Shown here piece after piece: positions 27,054-34,161 of a stretch of 64,000 nt of DNA; the first letter of the stretch is position 1; each line of letters begins with the position of its first letter. The DNA is from Desulfobacteraceae bacterium (lineage in GTDB: Bacteria > Desulfobacterota > Desulfobacteria > Desulfobacterales > Desulfosalsimonadaceae), in assembly GCA_003599885.1 (NCBI GenBank), contig QZKW01000082.1, positions 1 to 64,000 of the forward strand, given 5' to 3'. Below the pieces are notes generated by a model. That model saw only the letters and a list, made by a program, of their open reading frames with translations, ran no database searches and was not told the DNA's origin. A program made the translations under genes and the position numbers.

Positions 27054-28247
27054 CTACATTTTCAGTCCGATCCACTCCGGCGTATCGCCAATGGTGTCCG
27101 GCTTTGTGCAGGATGCGCGCAGGGCTTTCTCCAGGTGGTGGGTTTTGATTTCCCGCCCCCCCAGTCCCAGGATGTAATTGTGGATGGTCGGGCGGTTGTC
27201 GGCCGTGTACAGCGCGGACTTGATGTCCGCATACAGCGCCCCCTGGTTGCCGTAGCTCAAGGCTTTTTCAAACACAACAACCCCTTTTCTGCCGGAAAGC
27301 GCGTCCCGGACCGCCTGGTTCGGAAACGGGCGGTAGAGCCGGAGTCCCATCACCCCCACCGGAATGCCTTCTTCGCGCAGGATATCCACCACATCCCGCA
27401 GGTGATAGGAAAGAGATCCGAGGCAAATGGCGACAAAGTCAGCGTCTTCGCATCGGTATGGTTCAATAAACGGATGGCCGCCCCGGCCGAAGATATCTTT
27501 AAATTTCTGGTCGATGTCCGCCACCACGTCAATGGCGGCCCGCATGTCCATATGCAGGTTATGACGGATTTCCATATATCCGGGCGCCATGTCGCCCCGG
27601 ATGTCCGGCCGGATATCCGGCAGGGTTACCGTATTCAGGTTCGCCGGTTTCTCAGGGCAAAGGGCGTATGCCGGCGTAAAGGGCGGCAGAAACCGGTCCA
27701 CATCCTTTTGCTCCGGGATGTCAAAGGGCATGTAGGTGTGGGACAGGATATAGCCGTCATAGCAGACCATGACCGGAACGTTGACGGTTTCCGCCAGATA
27801 AAACGCATGAAGCACGGTGTCAATGATCTGCTGGTGATCGCAGCAGTAGATCTGGATCCATCCGGTGTCCCGCTGGGAGATGGCGTCCTGGTGGTCGTTC
27901 CATACTGTCCAGGGAGCGCCGATGCCCCGGTTGACCACGCACATGACGATGGGCAGGCGCGCCCCGGCGGCCCAGTGAAGCTGTTCATTCATATAGAGTA
28001 AGCCGTTCGCGCTGGTGGCCGTAAATGTGCGCGATCCTGTGCTGGAAGCGGCGATGCAGACCGCCATGGCGCTGTGTTCGCTTTCAACAGGAATGTACTG
28101 GGCGTCCATCTCGCCGCCATCAACAAATTCGGAGAGTTTTTCCGTCAGCGGGGTCTGGGGCGTGATGGGGTATGCGGCAACCACCTGGACCTTCGCCAGC
28201 TTGACGCCGCTGGCCGCAGCCACATTGCCGGATTCAATAATGTGCAT
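27054..28247 (-). CDS. 2-oxoacid:ferredoxin oxidoreductase, alpha subunit
   Basis: A 397-residue alpha subunit. The opening segment GNVAAASGVKLAKVQVVAAYPITPQTPLTEKL, the VESEHSAMAVCIAASSTGSRTFTATSANGLLYM motif and the later GVMGLRLYRPFPNQAVRDAL are typical of the PorA/VorA family. It forms the pyrimidine-binding half of the active site with the beta subunit. The gene lies between delta (5-base gap) and beta (88-base gap). Length is normal. Confidence 0.9.
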   Translation of the reverse strand: MHIIESGNVAAASGVKLAKVQVVAAYPITPQTPLTEKLSEFVDGGEMDAQYIPVESEHSAMAVCIAASSTGSRTFTATSANGLLYMNEQLHWAAGARLPIVMCVVNRGIGAPWTVWNDHQDAISQRDTGWIQIYCCDHQQIIDTVLHAFYLAETVNVPVMVCYDGYILSHTYMPFDIPEQKDVDRFLPPFTPAYALCPEKPANLNTVTLPDIRPDIRGDMAPGYMEIRHNLHMDMRAAIDVVADIDQKFKDIFGRGGHPFIEPYRCEDADFVAICLGSLSYHLRDVVDILREEGIPVGVMGLRLYRPFPNQAVRDALSGRKGVVVFEKALSYGNQGALYADIKSALYTADNRPTIHNYILGLGGREIKTHHLEKALRASCTKPDTIGDTPEWIGLKM

Positions 28248-28251
28248 ACAA

Positions 28252-28581
28252 CTATTTCTCCTCTTGTGTTTCCTCTATAATGAACAGGGTTTCATCCACC
28301 ATGGTGATGGCCCCTGCAGGGCATTCTTCCGCGCAGATTTCGCACCCCTTGCAGTATTCATAATTGATGGTCGGGGGAATGGTTCTGGAAATAACCGCAT
28401 CCGGGCAGAACAGCCAGCAGGTGAAACAGGCGGGTTTATTCCGCTTGGCGGGGATGCATTTTTCCAGATCAATGACTGGTCGCTTGACCCGCCAGGAGCC
28501 GGTTCTGCCGCCATCTCCCGGACCGGGTTCGCTGTGGGATTTCCGGCAGGCGAAGGGGGGCTTTTGGATGACGGTTTTCAT
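28252..28581 (-). CDS. 2-oxoacid:ferredoxin oxidoreductase, delta (ferredoxin) subunit
   Basis: A 109-residue bis-[4Fe-4S] ferredoxin subunit. The clusters are marked by CFTCWLFCPDAV and CKGCEICAEECPAGAI (CxxCxxxCP pattern). The N-terminal WRVKRPVIDLEKCI stretch is usual for PorD/VorD. It hands electrons from the catalytic subunits to external ferredoxin. Its ATG overlaps the gamma stop as ATGA. Confidence 0.9.
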   Translation of the reverse strand: MKTVIQKPPFACRKSHSEPGPGDGGRTGSWRVKRPVIDLEKCIPAKRNKPACFTCWLFCPDAVISRTIPPTINYEYCKGCEICAEECPAGAITMVDETLFIIEETQEEK

Positions 28582-29144
28582 GACTGCCCTCCGAGTATGG
28601 TGTTGTCAAAGGTGATTTGGGCCGCCTTTGCATTGCGGCGGGGTTTTTTCCCTTTAAATTCCGCTTCAATGACCGGGATCAGCATATCCATATCGATCAA
28701 TCGGCTGGCCATCGCAAATGCGCCGATGATGCCGGTGTTGACCACTCCCGGCGGCAGGCCTGCGCTGACGGCGATGGTGGTGACGTCGGCAGTGGCCACC
28801 CGGATGCCTTTAAATTTAAAGTTTTCCGGCCGTTTCGGGGAATTGATCACGATGAGTCCGCCGGGCTTCATGCCGGCAGTCACATTGACCTCTTCCACAA
28901 TCAGGTGATCGAGGACCACCACCATATCCGGCTCTGTAATGGGAGACAGGTCGTAAATCTTATTTTTGGAAATTTTCAGAGAGGTCAGGACCGGCGCTCC
29001 CCGGCGTTCGGTGCCGAAGGTGGGGGCCATCACCACTCCGCTATAGCCGGACGCAAACGCAGCGTTGGCGACAATTTTTGCCGCTGTGATCGCGCCTTGT
29101 CCGCCCCGGCCGTGCCACCTGATTTCAATCATTTTCTGGTTCAT
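28578..29144 (-). CDS. 2-oxoacid:ferredoxin oxidoreductase, gamma subunit
   Basis: A 188-residue gamma subunit. MIEIRWHGRGGQGAITAAKIVANAAFASGY (from residue 5), the MAPTFGTERRGAPVLTSLKISK segment and a LPPGVVNTGIIGAFAM motif are characteristic. It interacts with CoA. It is the first gene of the four-gene operon, in the order gamma-delta-alpha-beta, as in archaeal and Thermotoga enzymes. Confidence 0.9.
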   Translation of the reverse strand: MNQKMIEIRWHGRGGQGAITAAKIVANAAFASGYSGVVMAPTFGTERRGAPVLTSLKISKNKIYDLSPITEPDMVVVLDHLIVEEVNVTAGMKPGGLIVINSPKRPENFKFKGIRVATADVTTIAVSAGLPPGVVNTGIIGAFAMASRLIDMDMLIPVIEAEFKGKKPRRNAKAAQITFDNTILGGQS

Positions 29145-29305
29145 GGATTTTCACTTTTTCATGATGTTATTATCGGTTAAAGTGCAGAGAATCATGGATA
29201 AAAAAAGGTTTGTCAACATTTTTGAAAGAGAAAAATCCGGTTGTCGAGTCCTCAGATTTTCCGGCTGAAACCGCCATGGAATGGAACTTTTTAATTACAC
29301 AGGAT

Positions 29306-29329
29306 AAAATTAACGTTAAAGTTAATTTT
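29306..29329. promoter_or_regulatory. AAAATTAAC palindrome, candidate operator
   Basis: AAAATTAAC and its exact complement GTTAATTTT flank a GTTAAA centre. The site sits between the divergent oxidoreductase operon and ilvE, so one dimeric regulator could control both. No T-tract follows, making a terminator unlikely. The regulator is unknown. Confidence 0.5.
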
Positions 29330-29581
29330 GCTTGATCAATTCAATTAAAATGATAAGAAAAAAACAGGGGGCGCTAATGGTGTTTGCTGTCCGGAGGAAC
29401 CGGATAAGGGGTTTTGGTACGTCTTGATTGAATCAATGGACGGGTGGCGCGATAAATTTTTTTTGAATAAGGGATATTGCTTTTTTGGCCTTTTTATGTG
29501 TTTATCAATATCTTTATAATCAAATATTTTATGGCCAGTTAAATAATTTTGGGAAGCATTGAATCAATGACGGAGAAAAAC

Positions 29582-30646
29582 ATGGAGTTAACAATACACA
29601 AAGCGGATACTCAAAAACCGTTGCCGGATGATTCGGAACTGACATTCGGAACCGTTTTTACCGACCATATGTTTAATATGGATTATGACCTGAAAAACGG
29701 GTGGCACAACCCACGCATCGAGCCGTATCAACCCATTGTCATGGAACCGTCCACCATGGTGCTGCATTACGGGCAGTCCATATTTGAGGGCCTGAAAGCA
29801 TTCAAGACCGCATCCGGCGATATCCGACTGTTCAGACCCCGTGAAAATTTCAAGCGGTTTAACCGGTCCGGCCATAAGCTGTGTATGCCGCCTTTTGATG
29901 AGGATTTCGCACTCAACGCGCTGAAAGAACTGGTGAAACTCGACCGGCGATGGGTGCCGTCAACGCCGGGCACCTCATTATATCTCCGTCCGACGATTAT
30001 CGCCATGGACCCCTTTGTGGGCGTTCGGGCGTCGCACACCTACCGGTTTTTTATCATCATGTCGCCGGTGGGCGCCTATTATAAGGAAGGGTTTAACCCG
30101 GTCAAGATCTGGGTAACGGATAAATACGTGCGGGCCGTGCGCGGCGGCATGGGCGAAGTCAAAACAGCGGGCAACTATGCAGCCAGTCTGTATGCCGGCG
30201 AAGAAGCCCATCGTATCGGGTACACGCAGGTGTTGTGGCTCGATGGTGTGGAATTGAAATACATCGAGGAAGTGGGGTCCATGAATATCTTTTTCGTGAT
30301 TGACGACGAGATTATCACCCCTTCCTTAAGCGGCAGCATTCTGTCCGGCGTTACCCGCGACACCGTCAAACAGTTGGCGGCCCGGTGGGGGCATCCGGTG
30401 ACCGAGCGCCGCATCAGCATTGATGAACTCATTGCAGCCCATGCTTCGGGAAAGCTCCAGGAGATCTTTGGTTCCGGCACGGCAGCGGTCATTTCACCGG
30501 TGGGGGAATTCATGTTCAAGGATAAGGTCATGAAGGTGGGTGACGGCCAGGTGGGAAAATGGTCCCAGAAATTTTTCAACGCCATCACCGACATTCAGTA
30601 TGGGATAACCGAAGACCCGGACGGGTGGATTGAGCCGGTGTGCTGA
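29582..30646 (+). CDS. ilvE: branched-chain amino acid aminotransferase
   Basis: A 354-residue PLP-dependent transaminase of fold type IV. Features include HYGQSIFEGLKAFKTASGDIRLFRP, YLRPTIIAMDPFVGVRAS, the PLP-lysine region GGMGEVKTAGNYAASL, WLDGVELKYIEEVGSMNIFFV, and GSILSGVTRDTVKQLA near the phosphate site. It interconverts Leu/Ile/Val and their 2-oxoacids. The open frame could begin at a TTG (29549), but the ATG at 29582 has GGAG at the right spacing. It is divergent from the 2-oxoacid oxidoreductase, its likely metabolic partner, and is ended by a clear terminator. Confidence 0.92.
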   Translation: MELTIHKADTQKPLPDDSELTFGTVFTDHMFNMDYDLKNGWHNPRIEPYQPIVMEPSTMVLHYGQSIFEGLKAFKTASGDIRLFRPRENFKRFNRSGHKLCMPPFDEDFALNALKELVKLDRRWVPSTPGTSLYLRPTIIAMDPFVGVRASHTYRFFIIMSPVGAYYKEGFNPVKIWVTDKYVRAVRGGMGEVKTAGNYAASLYAGEEAHRIGYTQVLWLDGVELKYIEEVGSMNIFFVIDDEIITPSLSGSILSGVTRDTVKQLAARWGHPVTERRISIDELIAAHASGKLQEIFGSGTAAVISPVGEFMFKDKVMKVGDGQVGKWSQKFFNAITDIQYGITEDPDGWIEPVC

Positions 30647-30684
30647 ATTAATTGAATAAAAATTTTTAAGTCATAATATAAAAA

Positions 30685-30717
30685 GGCGGCCCTGAATTTT
30701 CAGGGCCGCCTTTTTTT
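30685..30717 (+). terminator. rho-independent terminator of ilvE
   Basis: GGCGGCCCTGA (30685-30695), an ATTT loop and the exact complement (30700-30710) are followed by seven T residues. A-tract upstream makes it potentially bidirectional. It lies about 40 bases past the ilvE stop. Confidence 0.95.
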
Positions 30718-30763
30718 GGTATTCATCCTTGGGCGGTTATCTATATCAACATTTTGTTTTTAT

Positions 30764-31347
30764 TTACTTTTCTTTGGTGGCAAAGAAAAGTAACAAAAGA
30801 AAGCCAGCCCGTGCGATGCGGAAAGCTCCCTTCGCCCTCGGTTTTCGTGGCGCGGTCAAAAACTCGCTGAATGCAGGAGAGCATCAGGAAAAGTGGCTTC
30901 GATCGTGTTTATCATACCCGCTCGGTCTGAGGCTTCTATCCGCTCAAACAGTTTGCCCGCGTTTTCCACGGAAACCTTCAGGCTCAGGCCGCATCGCAAT
31001 GGGCAAAAGTACCACATCCGGAAAGTCGTGGATAGTTGCCGGAAAAGAATCCCGCAAAATTGCTTTCAAAAAAGTGGTTTTTAGCCAGGAAGCAGAAGCT
31101 GCTGAGAATTGGTTGCCCATCGCGCTGCGTCCCTGTTGGGCGATTTTTTCGTGGAAGAAGGGGGAAACTGTCTGAGCGGTTAAACTTAAAACTATCTGAC
31201 GCTTGAACATTTTGAATTCATGCATCAATCAGGACGCGTCGATCAGCAAGCGAGTTTTTCACCCGCCACGAAAAAGCGCTCGGCAGGGAAACAAGCGGCG
31301 CGGGGCTGGGTTCTTTTGCTACTTTTCTTGCCCACCAAGAAAAGTAG
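30764..31347. repeat. MITE-like element bounded by CTTTTCTT hairpins
   Basis: The left end is a perfect hairpin, TTACTTTTCTTTG-GTGG-complement (30764-30793). The right end is a similar hairpin, CTACTTTTCTTG-CCCAC-complement (31319-31347). Between them the sequence is GC-richer and has scattered CTCAAACAG and TTTTCGTGG motifs, but no ORF with protein-like composition. This design resembles dispersed non-coding repeats known from several proteobacteria (from memory). The region 30720-31784 holds no gene I can support. Confidence 0.6.
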
Positions 31348-31784
31348 AAGACAAAAGGGCCGATGGGAAGCGTTTGGCATTCAGCCACAACCGGTTTTCC
31401 GGAAACGCTGATGTGGGGTCATGCGTAAAATTCAATTTGCTTTAAACCAATTGAAATAAATATGGTTTTTTAATCTGAAAAATGCTACAAGGCGCATACG
31501 TCAATTTTTTTATTATTCCGAAAAGAGATAAAACCATATTCGCAACCTGAACCGGCGTCTTGACGTAAAAAGCCACGTGGACACCCTGTGAAATAGAATT
31601 TGATGTGTATTATCTGGTTTCCAGATAATATACACCCAAGCCACAGGTTCCGTTGTAATATTCTTAAATTAATGGCTATTATAAATTTTTTAGCCTGCGT
31701 GTTATCTGGAAGCAAAGCTGAGAGATGTTTTTAAGACTGGAAACCAAATGAATTTATAATTTTTTGCCTTAAAAGTGACTTTGT

Positions 31785-31946
31785 ATGTCTGAAGAAAGTG
31801 TACAACTGGATATAAAAGGGCTTCTAAAAGCTATGATTGAAGAGCTAAAAAGCGCTGAATCGATTGGAATTCAGCGTTTAGAAATCGTCCTTCAATTCAT
31901 TGCTAAAAGGATGGAATATTGTAAATTAAGAAGGAGACACAAATGA
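31785..31946 (+). CDS. small 53-residue protein, unknown
   Basis: Reads MSEESVQLDIKGLLKAMIEE at the start and ends in CKLRRRHK. It is helical and charged, without a membrane segment. Its TGA overlaps the ATG of the next gene as ATGA (31943-31946), and the downstream ribosome-binding site AAGGAG lies inside it; this coupling is the main support. No clear ribosome-binding site of its own was seen. Could be a small regulatory or partner protein. Confidence 0.45.
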   Translation: MSEESVQLDIKGLLKAMIEELKSAESIGIQRLEIVLQFIAKRMEYCKLRRRHK

Positions 31947-32383
31947 AGAACGTTATTGCTATTACGATTGCTTTAGTTGCCTTGTTGCTTTCTCTGAGCA
32001 CACTCGCTTTTCAATTGAAATCTAAACCCCTTGGTGAGGGTATTGAAAAATACTCGTTTGCGGAACCTCTTGAAGCCTATAAATCCATATTGCAGATGAA
32101 AATGAATAAGGACATTCTTGCCCAGATACAGCTCGACGCAGCCATCAATGGTAGAAAAATCAAGGAACAGTTGGAAACGATCAAAGTCCACAAGACACGG
32201 GAGCATGGTGGTAAGACTATCCTGTTTATTGAATCCAATGATGCGGGATTGCCGAAGAAAAAAGTTGTGAGTATGGAAAAGGATGCAGGAAGTGGTTTCT
32301 GGCACGAGGTCTATACGAGTGCCTATGAAATGGAAGAGAAAAACCCAGCACTTGCAGTCGAAATGGGAGAGTGGGAAAAATGA
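31943..32383 (+). CDS. exported or membrane-anchored small protein, unknown
   Basis: A 146-residue protein. The N-terminal MKNVIAITIALVALLLSLSTLAF is a signal anchor or signal peptide. The remainder is soluble, with a YSFAEPLEAYKSILQMKMNKDI helix and a Lys-rich middle. No domain recognised. Strong ribosome-binding site AAGGAG. Base composition is more AT-rich than the flanking core genes, and it lies in an accessory region next to repeats and toxin-antitoxin cassettes, so it may be acquired. Confidence 0.6.
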   Translation: MKNVIAITIALVALLLSLSTLAFQLKSKPLGEGIEKYSFAEPLEAYKSILQMKMNKDILAQIQLDAAINGRKIKEQLETIKVHKTREHGGKTILFIESNDAGLPKKKVVSMEKDAGSGFWHEVYTSAYEMEEKNPALAVEMGEWEK

Positions 32384-32448
32384 TCTAACAAACGGATCCA
32401 GCGGATGGCTTAATGCCATTGCTGATCCGTGACGTTAAGGAGGTTCTG

Positions 32449-32669
32449 CTAAATAATCCCATGCAGCGGCCCGCCTTTTTTCCCCAACTCATCCACCCTG
32501 GCCGTAACCTTCGGATCTTCCGTGAGCGGGGGGGCATGATGGGGTTTCAGGCGCGCGTCAATAATAAGCGGGTCTTCGCATCCCCAGTGTTTGAACCTCA
32601 AAAAACTATCCACCCCGTAGATATCATGGGACGGATTGGACCGGGTGAAGGTCCATAGAAAATTATTCA
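32449..32669 (-). pseudogene. ubiD 3'-end fragment, copy A
   Basis: 221 bases nearly identical to the last 224 bases of the intact ubiD gene at 34162-34385. Read on the minus strand it encodes NNFLWTFTRSNPSHDIYGVDS through to KKGGPLHGII and the same stop codon, with one in-frame codon deleted (WTF for WTTF) and a few substitutions. Similarity begins exactly at the stop codon. It has no start and no upstream ubiD sequence. It marks the left edge of the toxin-antitoxin array. Confidence 0.9.
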
Positions 32670-32708
32670 CCCGGCCCAATCCGTCTCCTCTCCTCTCATG
32701 TTTTACCC

Positions 32709-32737
32709 TTGACATATTACGCGATGCATCATACTTT
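32709..32737 (+). promoter_or_regulatory. sigma-70 promoter of the HigBA cassette
   Basis: TTGACA (32709-32714), 17-base spacer, TACTTT (32732-32737). Only six bases separate the -10 box from the higB ATG, so the transcript would be leaderless or nearly so. The arms ACTTTA / TAAAGT just downstream form a possible antitoxin operator. Confidence 0.7.
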
Positions 32738-32743
32738 AAACGT

Positions 32744-33022
32744 ATGATAAAGTCTTTTGCCTGCAAAGATACCGAAGCATTATTTAACGACAAACGGGTG
32801 CTCCGATTTCAGTCCTTTGAGAGACAGGCACAAAAGCGCCTGATGGTTCTCAACGCCGCGCCAAGTCTGAATGCGTTGATGTTAAACCCGGGCAATATGT
32901 TTCATGCCCTGAAAGGCGACAGGCAGGGGCAATATGCAATCAGCATCAACAGACAATGGCGGGTCTGTTTTGAATGGCATGACGGTAATGCATTCAACGT
33001 GGCTATCGTCGATTATCATTGA
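32744..33022 (+). CDS. higB: HigB-type toxin (RelE superfamily)
   Basis: A 92-residue RelE/HigB mRNA-interferase-like toxin: MIKSFACKDTEALFNDKRV at the start, ALKGDRQGQYAISINRQWRVCFEW in the core (Arg and Trp positions of the family retained) and AFNVAIVDYH at the end. It would cleave mRNA on the ribosome when free of antitoxin. A longer frame begins inside the ubiD fragment, but the ATG at 32744 gives the family start. Followed after 9 bases by its antitoxin. Confidence 0.88.
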   Translation: MIKSFACKDTEALFNDKRVLRFQSFERQAQKRLMVLNAAPSLNALMLNPGNMFHALKGDRQGQYAISINRQWRVCFEWHDGNAFNVAIVDYH

Positions 33023-33031
33023 GGTGAAAAA

Positions 33032-33364
33032 ATGAGCGAAAAAAATTTTCTTGATCCCATTACCCCAGGTGAAATCTTACGGGAAGATTTCATGGAACCC
33101 ATGGGCATCAGTATGAACCAATTGTCTCGAGACATTGCGGTTCCTCCGAACAGAATCAGCGAAATTGTGAATGGCAGGCGGGGGATAACGGCTGATACGG
33201 CACTTCGGTTGGAACGATATTTCGGGATTGAAGCACAATTCTGGCTGAATCTTCAGTCGGAATATGATCTGCGGGTAATGAAACGAAAAATCGGACCGGA
33301 TATTGAACAACGAATTCTTCCGGTCAGGAGGAATCCCGCCCGGTCTGTTCCGGCCGAAGTATGA
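33032..33364 (+). CDS. higA: HigA-type antitoxin
   Basis: A 110-residue XRE-family antitoxin. PITPGEILREDFMEPMGISMNQLSRDIAVPPNRISEIVNGRRGITADTALRLERYFG contains the helix-turn-helix and the typical HigA/VapI opening. It neutralises HigB and normally represses the promoter at 32709. Start has GAGGTG just upstream. Gene order toxin then antitoxin is usual for HigBA. Confidence 0.9.
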   Translation: MSEKNFLDPITPGEILREDFMEPMGISMNQLSRDIAVPPNRISEIVNGRRGITADTALRLERYFGIEAQFWLNLQSEYDLRVMKRKIGPDIEQRILPVRRNPARSVPAEV

Positions 33365-33431
33365 TCATGCTGTTTATCTGGCCGCAAGGAAACAAGCGGC
33401 GTTGCGCGGCAGGGGCTTCTTGAGGATTCCG

Positions 33432-33576
33432 CTAAATAATCCCGTGCAGCGGCCCGCCTTTTTTCCTCAACTCATCCACCCTGGCCGTAACCTTCGGGTC
33501 TTCCGTGAGCGGCGGCGCGTGATGGGGTTTCAGGCGCGCGTCAATAATCAGCGGGCCTTTGCATCCCCAGTGCTTG
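33432..33576 (-). pseudogene. ubiD 3'-end fragment, copy B
   Basis: 145 bases closely matching the extreme 3' end of ubiD, encoding KHWGCKGPLIIDARLKPHHA through to RKKGGPLHGII and stop on the minus strand. The match again begins precisely at the stop codon and the frame is open. It is shorter than copy A and lies between the two toxin-antitoxin cassettes. Confidence 0.9.
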
Positions 33577-33592
33577 CGCTGCAAAATAAAAA

Positions 33593-33621
33593 TTGACAAT
33601 GTGTAGCCATCTGGATACTCT
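33593..33621 (+). promoter_or_regulatory. sigma-70 promoter of the second cassette
   Basis: TTGACA (33593-33598), 17-base spacer, TACTCT (33616-33621). The distance from TTGACA to the ATG of the toxin remnant is 35 bases, the same as in the HigBA cassette. Confidence 0.55.
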
Positions 33622-33627
33622 CTGCCT

Positions 33628-33789
33628 ATGATTGAAATACGCAAAACTGAAAATTTTGCCAAATGGATTGATGCGTTGGTTGACATCCATGCACGTGTTC
33701 GCATCCTTGTTCGAATAGAAAGGCTGGCGGCCGGAAATCCGGGCGATGTTAAGGCGGTGGGTGAAGGAATTTCAGAGTACAGAATATAG
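33628..33789 (+). pseudogene. truncated RelE/HigB-like (Gp49 family) toxin
   Basis: Encodes 53 residues, MIEIRKTENFAKWIDALVDI to GEGISEYRI, then a TAG. The family (addiction-module killer proteins of about 95-100 residues) continues after SELRI with a DYGPGYRVYF-type strand carrying key residues; that half is absent and the antitoxin starts 9 bases later. The toxin is therefore probably inactive through a 3' deletion. The alternative, a functional mini-toxin, is unlikely. Confidence 0.7.
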
Positions 33790-33798
33790 GAGTGGATT

Positions 33799-34125
33799 AT
33801 GGCAAAAACCATCACGACACGATACGATATCGCTGAACATCTTCGAACCCCTGAAGAAATGGCCGCTTATCTTGAAGCCTGCCTTGAAGAGGCGCATGGT
33901 GATGCCGCATTTATCGCAAAGGCGTTGGGCGATATCGCACGAGCTAAAGGTATGTCACAAGTTGCGCGTGATGCCGGTCTTTCCCGGGAAAGCCTCTACA
34001 AGGCGCTATCTGGAGAGCGATCTCCCAGTTTTGATACGATCCTGAGGGTCATCAGTGCGCTCGGCCTGAAATTGCACGCAGAAGCAGTTCATGCAGACAA
34101 TATAGCAGCCCAGCATGTCGCTTGA
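33799..34125 (+). CDS. addiction-module antidote protein (HigA-like)
   Basis: A 108-residue antitoxin: TTRYDIAEHLRTPEEMAAYLEACLEE, then a helix-turn-helix IARAKGMSQVARDAGLSRESLYKALSGERSPSFDTILRVISALGLKL. This is the putative addiction-module antidote family that pairs with the Gp49-type toxin. Intact although its toxin is truncated, so it may now act as an orphan repressor or as an anti-addiction factor. AGGAG precedes the ATG. Confidence 0.85.
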   Translation: MAKTITTRYDIAEHLRTPEEMAAYLEACLEEAHGDAAFIAKALGDIARAKGMSQVARDAGLSRESLYKALSGERSPSFDTILRVISALGLKLHAEAVHADNIAAQHVA

Positions 34126-34161
34126 GCAGCGCGAAAGGTCAGGGCAAGGACAAGGACGTCA

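Noticed and set aside
30729-31445. Open frames in both directions inside the hairpin-bounded block
   Set aside because: Translations are rich in Arg/Lys/Pro without any motif and cross the palindromic ends, so they are likely chance frames in a non-coding repeat.
31485-31715. 76-residue minus-strand frame
   Set aside because: No ribosome-binding site, no motif and a position inside an AT-rich intergenic tract; not supported as a gene.
32449-32793. A complete small minus-strand gene from the ubiD fragment
   Set aside because: Apart from the ubiD-derived end its N-terminal part is the antisense of the higB promoter region; it has no start signal.
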